A stretch of 19,890 bases of DNA from Thermopetrobacter sp964430935. GTDB taxonomy: Bacteria > Pseudomonadota > Alphaproteobacteria > Rhizobiales > Aestuariivirgaceae. Shown here in pieces: positions 1 through 6,934 of this stretch. The stretch lies in contig CAYSHK010000076.1 of NCBI GenBank assembly GCA_964430935.1, positions 1 through 19,890 on the forward strand, in the 5' to 3' direction. The position numbers and the translations under genes were made by a program. Below the pieces are notes generated by a model, which saw only the letters and a program-made list of their open reading frames with translations, was not told where the DNA came from and made no database searches. How positions within the stretch are numbered: position 1 is the stretch's first letter; each line of letters opens with the position of its first letter.

Positions 1-50
1 CGGCAAGTCAAGCGCTTTGTGCATCATTTCTGCGCTTTTCGTCACCTGTT

Positions 51-76
51 GCGGAATGGCGGAATTGCCATTCCGC
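51..76. repeat. Perfect inverted repeat (10-6-10) upstream of psiE
   Basis: Arms GCGGAATGGC (51-60) and GCCATTCCGC (67-76) are exact reverse complements around the 6-base centre GGAATT. No T-run follows on either strand, so it does not look like an intrinsic terminator. It lies 63 bases before the psiE start codon, so it could be an operator or a 5'-leader hairpin. No known regulator motif was recognised in it. Confidence 0.7.
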
Positions 77-139
77 GCGGCTGCTGGAATAATCTCCGGA
101 GGAACCCCGGAAAACGCAGGAACATCGGAGGATCGGGTC

Positions 140-673
140 ATGCCGCAGGAGCACACGAGGGCCATTCCGCCCAAGCCCGAAAACAGGGAACGGCAGCCGA
201 AACAGGATCCCAGATCGGCTCCGCATGTGTTCTTCCGCCGCATAGACCGCAGCATCGCCCGGTTCATCGATCCCCTGGGCAATCTTCTCGTGGACATGTT
301 CCACTACGGCGCACTGTTCGCCATCGGGGCGGCGACCGTCTGGGCCGCCCTCCAGGAGTTCATCCTGATCTTCGAGAAGACCCACGCCACGGTGGAGGAT
401 CTGCTGCTGCTGTTCATCTATCTGGAGATAGGCGCCATGGTCGGCATCTACTTCCGCACCAACAGGATGCCCGTCCGGTTCCTCGTCTACGTGGCCATCA
501 CGGCCCTGACGCGCCTGCTCATAGGCGAGGCGGGCAAGCATGGCGTCGACCACATGGACATGATGTGGATCGCGATCTCGACTCTGCTTCTGGCGCTGGC
601 GCTGCTGATTCTCCGCTTCGGCTCCTTCAGATATCCGTCGCCGCCCTCGGATCACGAATCGAAGCTCAAGTAG
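140..673 (+). CDS. psiE: PsiE family (phosphate-starvation-inducible) membrane protein
   Basis: Small integral inner-membrane protein of the PsiE family, whose E. coli member is induced by phosphate starvation; its biochemical function is unknown. The product is 177 aa with a hydrophilic, proline- and charge-rich N-terminus of about 50 residues. Four membrane segments follow, including VDMFHYGALFAIGAATVW, LLLLFIYLEIGAMVGIYF, FLVYVAITALTRLLIG and MMWIAISTLLLALALLIL. The conserved family features seen are the acidic residues around LFIYLEIGAM, then YFRTNRMPVRFL, then a GVDHMD loop. The start at 140 was chosen because GGAGG sits at 127-131, 8 bases upstream; the frame is open further upstream to 17 but without a ribosome binding site. 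At 177 aa it is longer than the ~136-aa E. coli protein because of the N-terminal extension. It converges on nusB with a 27-base gap. No Pho box was identified. Confidence 0.82.
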   Translation: MPQEHTRAIPPKPENRERQPKQDPRSAPHVFFRRIDRSIARFIDPLGNLLVDMFHYGALFAIGAATVWAALQEFILIFEKTHATVEDLLLLFIYLEIGAMVGIYFRTNRMPVRFLVYVAITALTRLLIGEAGKHGVDHMDMMWIAISTLLLALALLILRFGSFRYPSPPSDHESKLK

Positions 674-700
674 GCGTGCGCGCGCCACGGGCTTCGGAAT

Positions 701-1204
701 TCAGCGGTGCAGTTCCTCGGCCCGGTGCTCGCGCGCAAGGGCATCCAGCACGCCGTTGACGAACGCCGGCTCCTCCCCGCCTTCGAAGAAGGCGCGGGCG
801 ACGTCCACGTATTCGGAGATGGTCACACGCGGCGGTATGTCCGGCCTGCGGAGCAGTTCGAACCCGCCCGCGCGCAGGATCGCCCGGACCGTGGCGTCCA
901 GCCGCGGCAGTTTCCACTTCTCCGTCAGATGCCGGTTGACGGCGCGGTCGATGTCCACCTGGTCGGACACCACGCCGCGGACGATGGACTGCAGCAGCTG
1001 GATGTCCGGATCGCCGCATTCCCCGTCGTCGAACCGTTCTCCGATGCGGCGCGACGAAAATTCCGCCAGCACGTCGGAAAGCGCCGCCCCGCCGACATCC
1101 ATCTGGTAGAGAGCCTGCACGGCGCCGAGCCTGGCCGCGGAGCGGGCCACGGCCTTCCGTCCCGGTTTCCGGCGCCTTTCCCCTTCCCTGCCCTTCGCGG
1201 TCAT
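701..1204 (-). CDS. nusB: Transcription antitermination factor NusB
   Basis: NusB binds boxA RNA together with NusE (ribosomal protein S10) in antitermination complexes, mainly on rRNA operons. The 167-aa product begins with a basic tail (GREGERRRKPGRKAVARS) and then has the family signature ARLGAVQALYQMDVGG. The C-terminal helical half contains DATVRAILRAGGFELL, ISEYVDVARAFF and EPAFVNGVLDALAREHR, all typical of NusB. The ATG at 1204 overlaps the ribH stop codon by 4 bases (ATGA), which indicates translational coupling. A longer reading from 1309 would lie entirely inside ribH and adds unrelated residues. It is the last gene of the glyA-nrdR-ribDEH-nusB run; no terminator was seen in the 27 bases before the convergent psiE. 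Confidence 0.95.
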   Translation of the reverse strand: MTAKGREGERRRKPGRKAVARSAARLGAVQALYQMDVGGAALSDVLAEFSSRRIGERFDDGECGDPDIQLLQSIVRGVVSDQVDIDRAVNRHLTEKWKLPRLDATVRAILRAGGFELLRRPDIPPRVTISEYVDVARAFFEGGEEPAFVNGVLDALAREHRAEELHR

Positions 1205-1683
1205 GCCAGGGCCTTCTCGAGCAGGGAGCGCTTCAGGCGCGCCATAGCCACCGCGGCCTCCGCCGCTCCGGCCCCCTTGTTCTTGCGGTCGACGCCGGCG
1301 CGCTCCCACGCCTGCTCCCGGTTCTCCACGGTCAGAATGCCGTTTCCGACGGCCACTCCCTGCAGGGTCAGCTCCATGATGCCGCGCGCCGATTCGTTGG
1401 CCACGATCTCGAAATGATGGGTCTCGCCGCGGATCACGACGCCGAGCGCCACGTAGGCGTCGTAGCGCGGCCCCTCCTGCGCGATGCCCTCCTCCTCGGC
1501 CAGCATCCCGGCCGTCATGTCCGCGCCTTCCGCCATGGCGATGGCGCCGGGTATCTCCAGGGCGCCCGGAACGTGCACGATGTCGTATGCGATTCCTTCC
1601 CCGTCGAGCCAGCCGGTCGCGCCCTTTTCCAGTTCGTCCAGCAGCTCGTCGTAGAACCGCGCCTCGATGATGAGCACCCGCAT
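1201..1683 (-). CDS. ribH: 6,7-dimethyl-8-ribityllumazine synthase
   Basis: RibH condenses 5-amino-6-ribitylamino-uracil with 3,4-dihydroxy-2-butanone 4-phosphate to give the lumazine precursor of riboflavin. The 160-aa product shows the family motifs HVPGALEIP (~37-45) and YVALGVVIRGETHHFEIVAN (~77-96), with the likely catalytic histidine at H90. GILTVEN and KNKGAGAAEAAV follow near the C-terminus. An acidic stretch, MLAEEEGIAQEGPRYD, lies before the VIRG motif. A GGGAG Shine-Dalgarno precedes the ATG. The gap to the upstream ribE is 17 bases, and the stop codon overlaps the nusB start. No ribBA lies between ribE and ribH, although many alphaproteobacteria place it there. Confidence 0.95.
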   Translation of the reverse strand: MRVLIIEARFYDELLDELEKGATGWLDGEGIAYDIVHVPGALEIPGAIAMAEGADMTAGMLAEEEGIAQEGPRYDAYVALGVVIRGETHHFEIVANESARGIMELTLQGVAVGNGILTVENREQAWERAGVDRKNKGAGAAEAAVAMARLKRSLLEKALA

Positions 1684-1700
1684 TCGGTCTCTCCCGTCGT

Positions 1701-2309
1701 TCAGCAGCCGTGGAATTCCGCCAGTCTGGCCACGTAGCGCGCCAGCATGTCGATCTCCACGTTGACTCTCCGTCCTTCCCGCGCCTCCCCCCAGGTGGTC
1801 ACCTGCTGGGTGTGCGGAATGATGTTGATCTCGAATTCGCAGCCCTCGACCGCGTTCACCGTCAGGGATGTTCCGTCCAGCGCCACGGACCCTTTCGGCG
1901 CGACGTAGCGCGCCAGCTCCCCGGGTATGCGGAAACGGAAAATCTTCGAATCCCCTTCGGGTCTTATGGAGACGATTTCACCCACACCGTCAACATGCCC
2001 GGAGACGATATGCCCCCCCAGCTCGTCACCGACCCTGAGAGCCCGCTCCAGATTCACCCGCCGGCCCGGTTTCCAGTCGCCGAGCGTGGTCTTGGAGAGC
2101 GTCTCCGCCGACGCCTCCAGATCATGCCACATCCGGCCGTCGTCCAGCGCCCCCCTGGCGATCACCGTGAGGCAGCATCCATCGTGGGCGATGGACGCGC
2201 CGATCTCCACGGTGGCGGGATCGTAGTGGCTCGCGATTCGGAATCTCGTGTCGCCCCGGCTCTCCACCTCGAGAACCTCGCCGACATCGGTGATGATGCC
2301 CGTGAACAT
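1701..2309 (-). CDS. ribE: Riboflavin synthase, alpha subunit
   Basis: The enzyme dismutates two 6,7-dimethyl-8-ribityllumazine molecules to riboflavin and the pyrimidine recycled by RibH. The 202-aa protein opens with the family signature MFTGIITDVGEV and contains two lumazine-binding barrel repeats. The first carries GCCLTVIA and the linker region LGDWKPGRRVNLERALRVGD, followed by GGHIVSGHVDGVG. The second carries SVALDGTSLTVN and HTQQVTTWG. Length matches the family (~200 aa). A GGGAG ribosome binding site lies just before the ATG, and the gap to ribD is 30 bases. Some databases call this gene ribC in alphaproteobacteria. Confidence 0.95.
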   Translation of the reverse strand: MFTGIITDVGEVLEVESRGDTRFRIASHYDPATVEIGASIAHDGCCLTVIARGALDDGRMWHDLEASAETLSKTTLGDWKPGRRVNLERALRVGDELGGHIVSGHVDGVGEIVSIRPEGDSKIFRFRIPGELARYVAPKGSVALDGTSLTVNAVEGCEFEINIIPHTQQVTTWGEAREGRRVNVEIDMLARYVARLAEFHGC

Positions 2310-2339
2310 GGTCTCCCGTTCCTGCGTTGCCGGCCCGGA

Positions 2340-3473
2340 TCATCCGGCGCCGTCGTTCCGCCTTTCATAGACCCGCAGGACATCCCGGCCAAGAGGCGTT
2401 TCCTCCACCAGCTCCATGCCGCCGGTGAGCGCCTCCGGAGGCAGCCCGGCCAGAGCGTCCTGCCCCCCTTCGCCCAGCGTCCTTTCCGGAGCGGTGAAGA
2501 TGGCGGCCTCGTCCGGCAGCCCGCGTTCGACGAAGGATCTGGCGACCTGCGCGCCGCCCTCCACCATCAGGCGGTTGATGCCTTCCTCCGCGAGCCGTTT
2601 CAGCACGGCCTCGACGGAAACGCGGCCCTTGTCGTCGTGCGCCACCGGGATGATGCGGACATGCGGATGCTCCCTCTGGAACTCCAGGGCCCTGTCGCGC
2701 GCCGCCAGGGTCGTGAAGATCCATGTCGGCACCTCTTCCGCCGTGGCTACGAGACGGCATGCGGGAGGAAGCGTCAATCCACCGTCGAGCACGACGCGGA
2801 CGGGGGAGAGATCCTCCATTCCCGGCAGCCTGCACGTCAGGGAGGGGTCGTCCGCCTTCACGGTGCCGACCCCGACCAGGATGGCATCGGAGCGCGCCCG
2901 CATCAGATGGGCGCGCGCCAGCGCCTCGGGCCCCGTTATCGCCGTGGGCACGCCGGGTTCCGCCGCGATCTTGCCATCTGCGGAGACGGCAAGCTTGAGG
3001 AGCACGTGCGGCCTCCCCCGCACGATGCGCGACAGGAAGCCGGCCAGCACCCTCCGGGCCTCCTTCTCCATGACCCCGGTGACCACTTCGATGCCGGCTT
3101 CCCGCAGCCGTTCCAGCCCCCTGCCGGAAACCCTCGGGTCCGGATCCCGGACGGCCACGACGACACGGGCCACTCCGGCCTCCACGAGCGCGTCGGCGCA
3201 GGGCGGCGTCCGCCCATGATGGGCGCAGGGCTCCAGGGTGACATGGACCGTGGCGCCACGGGCCGCCTCCCCGGCCATGGCCAGGGCCTGCGTCTCGGCG
3301 TGGGGACGCCCGCCCGGAGCCGTCCAGCCCAGCCCGACCGGCATGCCGTCGCGGACGATGACGCAGCCGACGGGCGGATTTTCTGCCGTGTTTCCGAGCG
3401 CGCGGAGCGAGAGCCGCACGGCATGGGCCATCCAGCGCTCGTCCCCCGCCGTCGCGTTTTCGTTTCCGCTCAT
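2340..3473 (-). CDS. ribD: Bifunctional riboflavin deaminase/reductase RibD
   Basis: RibD deaminates the 2,5-diaminopyrimidine product of GTP cyclohydrolase II and then reduces the ribosyl side chain. The 377-aa protein has an N-terminal cytidine-deaminase-like domain with NPPVGCVIV (~32-40), HAE (58-60) and EPCAHHGRTPPC (81-92), which supplies the zinc ligands and catalytic glutamate. The C-terminal reductase domain starts near LLKLAVSADGKIA and includes RSDAILVGVGTVKADDPSLTCR and LMVEGGAQVARSFV, both typical of RibD/DHFR-like reductases. The start at 3473 was chosen because it matches the family N-terminus and overlaps the nrdR stop codon by 4 bases. The open frame further upstream is antisense-free but lies inside nrdR. 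Confidence 0.95.
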   Translation of the reverse strand: MSGNENATAGDERWMAHAVRLSLRALGNTAENPPVGCVIVRDGMPVGLGWTAPGGRPHAETQALAMAGEAARGATVHVTLEPCAHHGRTPPCADALVEAGVARVVVAVRDPDPRVSGRGLERLREAGIEVVTGVMEKEARRVLAGFLSRIVRGRPHVLLKLAVSADGKIAAEPGVPTAITGPEALARAHLMRARSDAILVGVGTVKADDPSLTCRLPGMEDLSPVRVVLDGGLTLPPACRLVATAEEVPTWIFTTLAARDRALEFQREHPHVRIIPVAHDDKGRVSVEAVLKRLAEEGINRLMVEGGAQVARSFVERGLPDEAAIFTAPERTLGEGGQDALAGLPPEALTGGMELVEETPLGRDVLRVYERRNDGAG

Positions 3474-3928
3474 CCGCCTTCGCCGGTCAGCTGGCTGAGA
3501 AAGTCGCAGAAGTCCGCCGCTTCGCGGAAGTTGCGATAGACGGAGGCGTAGCGCACGAAAGCCACGTCGTCGAGGGCCTTCAGCCCCTCCATGACCAGCT
3601 CGCCGATGTCGCCGGAGGAGATCTCCGCCTCGCCCCGGCTTTCCAGCTGGCGGATGATGCCGGAGATCATGCGCTCCACGCGTTCCTCGTCCACATCGCG
3701 CTTGCGCAGGGCGATCTTGACGCTGCGCGTCAGCTTCTCCCGGTCGAAGGGCACCCGCTTGCCGGACCGCTTGACCACGGTCAGTTCCCGCAGCTGCACG
3801 CGTTCGAAGGTGGTGAAGCGCCCTCCGCAGTCCGCGCACTGCCGGCGCCGCCGGATGGCCGTTCCCTCCTCCGCGGAACGGCTGTCCTTCACCTGCGTGT
3901 TGTCGGACGAACAGAATGGACAGCGCAT
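3470..3928 (-). CDS. nrdR: Transcriptional repressor NrdR
   Basis: NrdR is an ATP/dATP-sensing repressor of ribonucleotide reductase genes that binds NrdR boxes. The 152-aa product starts with the canonical MRCPFC zinc ribbon (C3, C6, C31, C34) and the basic RRRRQC stretch. The ATP-cone follows, with VVKRSGKRVPFDREKL, later GDIGELVMEGLKALDDVAFVRYASVYRNF. Length matches the family closely. The ATG at 3928 is fixed by the invariant MRCPFC start. It lies 63 bases downstream of glyA and overlaps ribD by 4 bases. No NrdR-box pair was identified in this window, so its targets presumably lie elsewhere. Confidence 0.96.
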   Translation of the reverse strand: MRCPFCSSDNTQVKDSRSAEEGTAIRRRRQCADCGGRFTTFERVQLRELTVVKRSGKRVPFDREKLTRSVKIALRKRDVDEERVERMISGIIRQLESRGEAEISSGDIGELVMEGLKALDDVAFVRYASVYRNFREAADFCDFLSQLTGEGG

Positions 3929-3991
3929 CTCGTCATCCCGCCTTGTCCCGCGACCGCCGGCGCCGCCTCGCGCCACCGGCCGCGCGGAGCA

Positions 3992-5290
3992 TCAGCCTAT
4001 GGCATCTTCATATATCGGGAAACGGCCGGTCAGCGCCAGAACCTTCTCCTTCACGCGCGCCTCGACCTCGGCGTTGCCCTCCTCTCCGTTCGCGGCAAGG
4101 CCGTCCAGCACCTCGAGGATCAGCCGCGCGGTCTCGCGGAATTCCGCCTCCCCGAAGCCGCGCGTGGTCGCCGCCGGGGATCCCAGCCGGATGCCGGAGG
4201 TCACGAACGGCTTTTCCGGATCATTGGGGATGGCGTTCTTGTTGCAGGTGATGTTGGCCCGCCCCAGAGCGGCTTCCGCGGCCTTGCCGGTCAGCTTCTT
4301 GGGCCTCAGATCGACGAGGACCACGTGCGTATCCGTACCGCCCGAGACGATGTCCAGACCGCCCTTGACCAGCTCGTCAGCCAGTGCGCGGGCGTTGTCC
4401 ACGACCGCCTTTGCGTAGTTCGCGAACTCCGGCCGCAGCGCCTCGCCGAAGGCCACGGCCTTGGCGGCGATGACATGCATCAGCGGGCCGCCCTGCAGAC
4501 CGGGAAAGATGGCCGAATTGATCTTCTTGGCGAGATCCGGATCGTTGGTCAGGATCATGCCGCCACGCGGGCCGCGCAGCGTCTTGTGCGTGGTGGTGGT
4601 GACCACGTGCGCCCATTCCAGCGGATTGGGATGCGCGCCACCGGCGACCAGACCGGCGAAGTGGGCCATGTCGACCATCAGGTAGGCCCCCACGGAATCC
4701 GCGATCCGCCGCATGCGTTCGAAATCGATGATGCGCGGATAGGCCGAGCCTCCGGTGATGATGAGCTTCGGCCGGTTCTCCTTCGCCAGCCGCTCCACCT
4801 CGTCGTAGTCGATGAGATCCGTGCCCTCCTCCAGGCCGTAGGGCACTACGTTGAACCACTTGCCGGAGAGATTCACCGGCGAGCCGTGGGTGAGATGGCC
4901 GCCCGCGGCCAGGTTGAGGCCCATGATGGTGTCGCCCGGCTGCAGCAGGGCCAGGAAGACGCCCTGGTTGGCCTGGGAACCGGAATTGGGCTGGACGTTG
5001 GCGAATTCCGCGCCGAACAGCTTCTTCGCCCGCTCGATCGCGAGGTTCTCCACGATGTCCACGTACTGGCAGCCACCGTAGTAGCGGCGTCCCGGATACC
5101 CCTCCGCATACTTGTTGGTCAGCACGGACCCCTGTGCCTGGAGCACCGCCCTGGAAACGATGTTCTCGGACGCGATCAGCTCGATCTCGTTCTGCTGTCT
5201 GCGCAGCTCCTTGTCGATGGCTTCCCTGACCTCGGAATCGGCCTCGGCGAGGCTGGCGGAGAAGAAACCGGATGGCGTAAAGTCGTTCAT
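3992..5290 (-). CDS. glyA: Serine hydroxymethyltransferase
   Basis: PLP enzyme interconverting serine + tetrahydrofolate with glycine + 5,10-methylene-tetrahydrofolate; it is the main source of one-carbon units. The 432-aa protein has the expected NEIELIASEN (~34-43), YAEGYPGRRYYGG (~61-73), NVQPNSGSQANQ (~98-109) and VDMAHFAGLVAGG (~206-218). The PLP lysine K236 lies in VTTTTHKTLRGPRGG. The C-terminal NAIPNDPEKPFVTSGIRLGSPA is also canonical. Glycine made here is a substrate for HemA, encoded just upstream. Only a weak Shine-Dalgarno was seen before the ATG. The hemA terminator lies 53 bases before glyA, so glyA probably has its own promoter, though none was clear. Confidence 0.97.
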   Translation of the reverse strand: MNDFTPSGFFSASLAEADSEVREAIDKELRRQQNEIELIASENIVSRAVLQAQGSVLTNKYAEGYPGRRYYGGCQYVDIVENLAIERAKKLFGAEFANVQPNSGSQANQGVFLALLQPGDTIMGLNLAAGGHLTHGSPVNLSGKWFNVVPYGLEEGTDLIDYDEVERLAKENRPKLIITGGSAYPRIIDFERMRRIADSVGAYLMVDMAHFAGLVAGGAHPNPLEWAHVVTTTTHKTLRGPRGGMILTNDPDLAKKINSAIFPGLQGGPLMHVIAAKAVAFGEALRPEFANYAKAVVDNARALADELVKGGLDIVSGGTDTHVVLVDLRPKKLTGKAAEAALGRANITCNKNAIPNDPEKPFVTSGIRLGSPAATTRGFGEAEFRETARLILEVLDGLAANGEEGNAEVEARVKEKVLALTGRFPIYEDAIG

Positions 5291-5342
5291 GTTTCGAAAA
5301 CCCCATTGGTGACTTTGAGGGACGTTGGAGCCGGGTTAGGAC

Positions 5343-5371
5343 AAAAAAGGCGCGGGAACAAGTCCCGCGCC
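5343..5371 (-). terminator. Rho-independent terminator downstream of hemA
   Basis: A perfect 9-bp GC-rich stem, GGCGCGGGA (5349-5357) with TCCCGCGCC (5363-5371), closes a 5-base loop. Read on the minus strand it is followed at once by six T residues (A-run at 5343-5348). It lies 26 bases after the hemA stop codon. A second, smaller inverted repeat (CGTCCG 5373-5378 with CGGACG 5389-5394) sits between the stop codon and this stem. Confidence 0.9.
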
Positions 5372-5396
5372 GCGTCCGTACCACACCCCGGACGGA

Positions 5397-6635
5397 TCAT
5401 TCCGCCGCCTCCCGGGTGTTCCGGGGAAGGTCGAGGCGGGTCCACAGCTCGTCCAGCGCCTCCGTCATGCGCTCGATCTCCTCGGGCCCGTGCATCGGTC
5501 CGGGCGTCAGACGGATCCGCTCGGTGCCGCGCGGCACCGTGGGATAGTTGATGGGCTGGACGTAGATGTCGTAGTCGTCCATGAGCGCGTCCGTGAGCCG
5601 CTTGCAGCGCACCGCGTCCCCCACCATCACCGGAACGATGTGGCTGGGTGTCACGATCACCGGCAGGCCACGCTCAAGAAGCCTTTCGCGCAGAAGGGCC
5701 GCGTGCTTCTGCTGCAGTGCGCGTTCCTCTCCGGATTCCTTCAGGTGCCGCACGGAGGCGAGAGCGCCCGCGGCGAGCACCGGCGACAGGGAGGTGGTGA
5801 AGATGAAGCCGGAGGCATAGGAGCGGATGGCGTCGCAGATGTCGGCGTCGGCGGCGATGTATCCACCCATGATCCCGTACGCCTTGGCCAGCGTGCCCTC
5901 GATGATGTCGATGCGGTCCATGACGCCGTCTCGCTCGCAGACGCCGCCACCGCGGGGGCCGTACATGCCCACGGCGTGAACCTCGTCGATGTAGGTCATG
6001 GCACCATACTTGTCGGCGAGATCGCAGATGGCCTCGATGGGCGCGATGTCGCCGTCCATGGAATAGACGGATTCGAAGGCGATCAGCTTGGGTTTCTCCG
6101 GCGGGATGGCCTTCAGCTTCTCCTCGAGATCCTCGAGGTCGTTGTGGCGGAAGATCATCTTGTCGCCACGGCCGTGCCTGATGCCCTCGATCATGGAGGC
6201 GTGGTTGAGTGCGTCGGAGAGCGTGACGAGTCCGGGGAGCAGCTTCGCGAGGGTGGCAAGGGTGGCCTGGTTCGCCATGTAGCCGGAATTGAACAGCAGG
6301 GCCGCCTCCTTGCCGTGCAGGTCGGCCAGTTCCTTCTCCAGCTCCACGTGGTACCAGCTCGTGCCGGCGATGTTGCGCGTGCCGCCGGCGCCGGCACCCA
6401 CGTCGTCCACCGCCTCGTGCATGGCCTCGAGCACCTTCGGGTGCTGTCCCATGCCCAGATAGTCGTTGGAGCACCAGACCGTGACCTCCTTCACGTTTCC
6501 CTTGCCGTCGTAGTAGTCCGACCTGGGAAACTTCCCGCACTTGCGTCTGAGCTGCGCGAAGTAGCGGTAGCGCCCTTCCCTGTGCAGATCCTCGATGGCT
6601 TCGCGGAAGATGCGTTTGTAGTCTGGTGCGCTCAT
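5397..6635 (-). CDS. hemA: 5-aminolevulinate synthase
   Basis: ALAS condenses glycine with succinyl-CoA to 5-aminolevulinate, the first step of tetrapyrrole synthesis by the C4 pathway used by alphaproteobacteria. The 412-aa PLP enzyme contains VTVWCSNDYLGMGQHP (~51-66), GAGAGGTRNIAGTSWYHVELE (~80-100), FNSGYMANQATL, HNDLEDLE and YIDEVHAVGMYGPRGGGV. The catalytic lysine is K251 in EGTLAKAYGIMGGYIA. The ATG at 6635 was chosen because it matches the family start (MxxPDYxRIF) and has GGGGAA about 9 bases upstream; an in-frame TTG at 6677 would add 14 unrelated residues. It is transcribed away from thiI and ends at a strong terminator. Confidence 0.96.
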   Translation of the reverse strand: MSAPDYKRIFREAIEDLHREGRYRYFAQLRRKCGKFPRSDYYDGKGNVKEVTVWCSNDYLGMGQHPKVLEAMHEAVDDVGAGAGGTRNIAGTSWYHVELEKELADLHGKEAALLFNSGYMANQATLATLAKLLPGLVTLSDALNHASMIEGIRHGRGDKMIFRHNDLEDLEEKLKAIPPEKPKLIAFESVYSMDGDIAPIEAICDLADKYGAMTYIDEVHAVGMYGPRGGGVCERDGVMDRIDIIEGTLAKAYGIMGGYIAADADICDAIRSYASGFIFTTSLSPVLAAGALASVRHLKESGEERALQQKHAALLRERLLERGLPVIVTPSHIVPVMVGDAVRCKRLTDALMDDYDIYVQPINYPTVPRGTERIRLTPGPMHGPEEIERMTEALDELWTRLDLPRNTREAAE

Positions 6636-6745
6636 GAACTGCTTCCCCGTACTCTGGTGCTCTACCGTTTCCCCCAAGGCTCCTCTTTCCAGCCGGTTCC
6701 GCCTTGATCTCCGTCATGGAGACGGCGTCCCCCGATTTCCGGCAT

Positions 6746-6763
6746 GTTCACAATAATGTGAAC
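6746..6763. promoter_or_regulatory. Perfect inverted repeat, candidate operator for hemA
   Basis: Arms GTTCACA (6746-6752) and TGTGAAC (6757-6763) are exact reverse complements around the AT-only spacer ATAA. The 7-4-7 symmetry with an AT centre suits a dimeric helix-turn-helix regulator. On the minus strand the repeat covers CATTAT, a possible -10 element for hemA about 115 bases before its ATG. It does not fit the FNR consensus (TTGAT-N4-ATCAA) or the Irr/Fur-type boxes I know, so the regulator is unassigned. Confidence 0.5.
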
Positions 6764-6870
6764 GGTCGTGAGGAGTTGAGTTAAATCACCTTCATGACCG
6801 TTTTGTAAGGATCCGGATCGTCTTTTCGCATACCTGCCGCGGGGAAGGCAAATCACGGCTGCGTTCCCTG

Positions 6871-6899
6871 TTGCCGCGCGGCGGCGCAGAGGCCATATA
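6871..6899 (+). promoter_or_regulatory. Probable sigma-70-type promoter for thiI
   Basis: TTGCCG (6871-6876) and CATATA (6894-6899) are separated by 17 bases. They would start transcription about 28 bases before the thiI ATG. The -35 matches the consensus at 4 of 6 positions. The call rests on motif match and position only. Confidence 0.4.
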
Positions 6900-6934
6900 A
6901 GCCTCTCACCGGACATGCGGAAGGAACGGGAGAC

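Larger units (their letters stand above)
6636..6934. other. Divergent intergenic region between hemA and thiI
   Basis: About 300 bases without a plausible gene. It must hold the promoters of hemA (-) and thiI (+). It contains a perfect inverted repeat at 6746-6763 and a probable thiI promoter at 6871-6899, both listed separately. The stretch around 6740-6840 is clearly more AT-rich than the flanking genes. No riboswitch or small RNA was recognised. Confidence 0.7.

Noticed and set aside
1710..3539. 609-aa open frame on the plus strand across ribE and ribD
   Set aside because: It is antisense to two clearly conserved rib genes, its translation is Arg/Pro/His-rich low-complexity sequence, and it has no recognisable domain. 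High-GC genes on the other strand give such shadows.
4325..6707. Two 400-aa plus-strand open frames antisense to glyA and hemA
   Set aside because: Both mirror strongly conserved PLP enzymes on the minus strand. Their translations show no family motif and are rich in His/Asp/Val/Gly, as expected of a codon-biased antisense frame.
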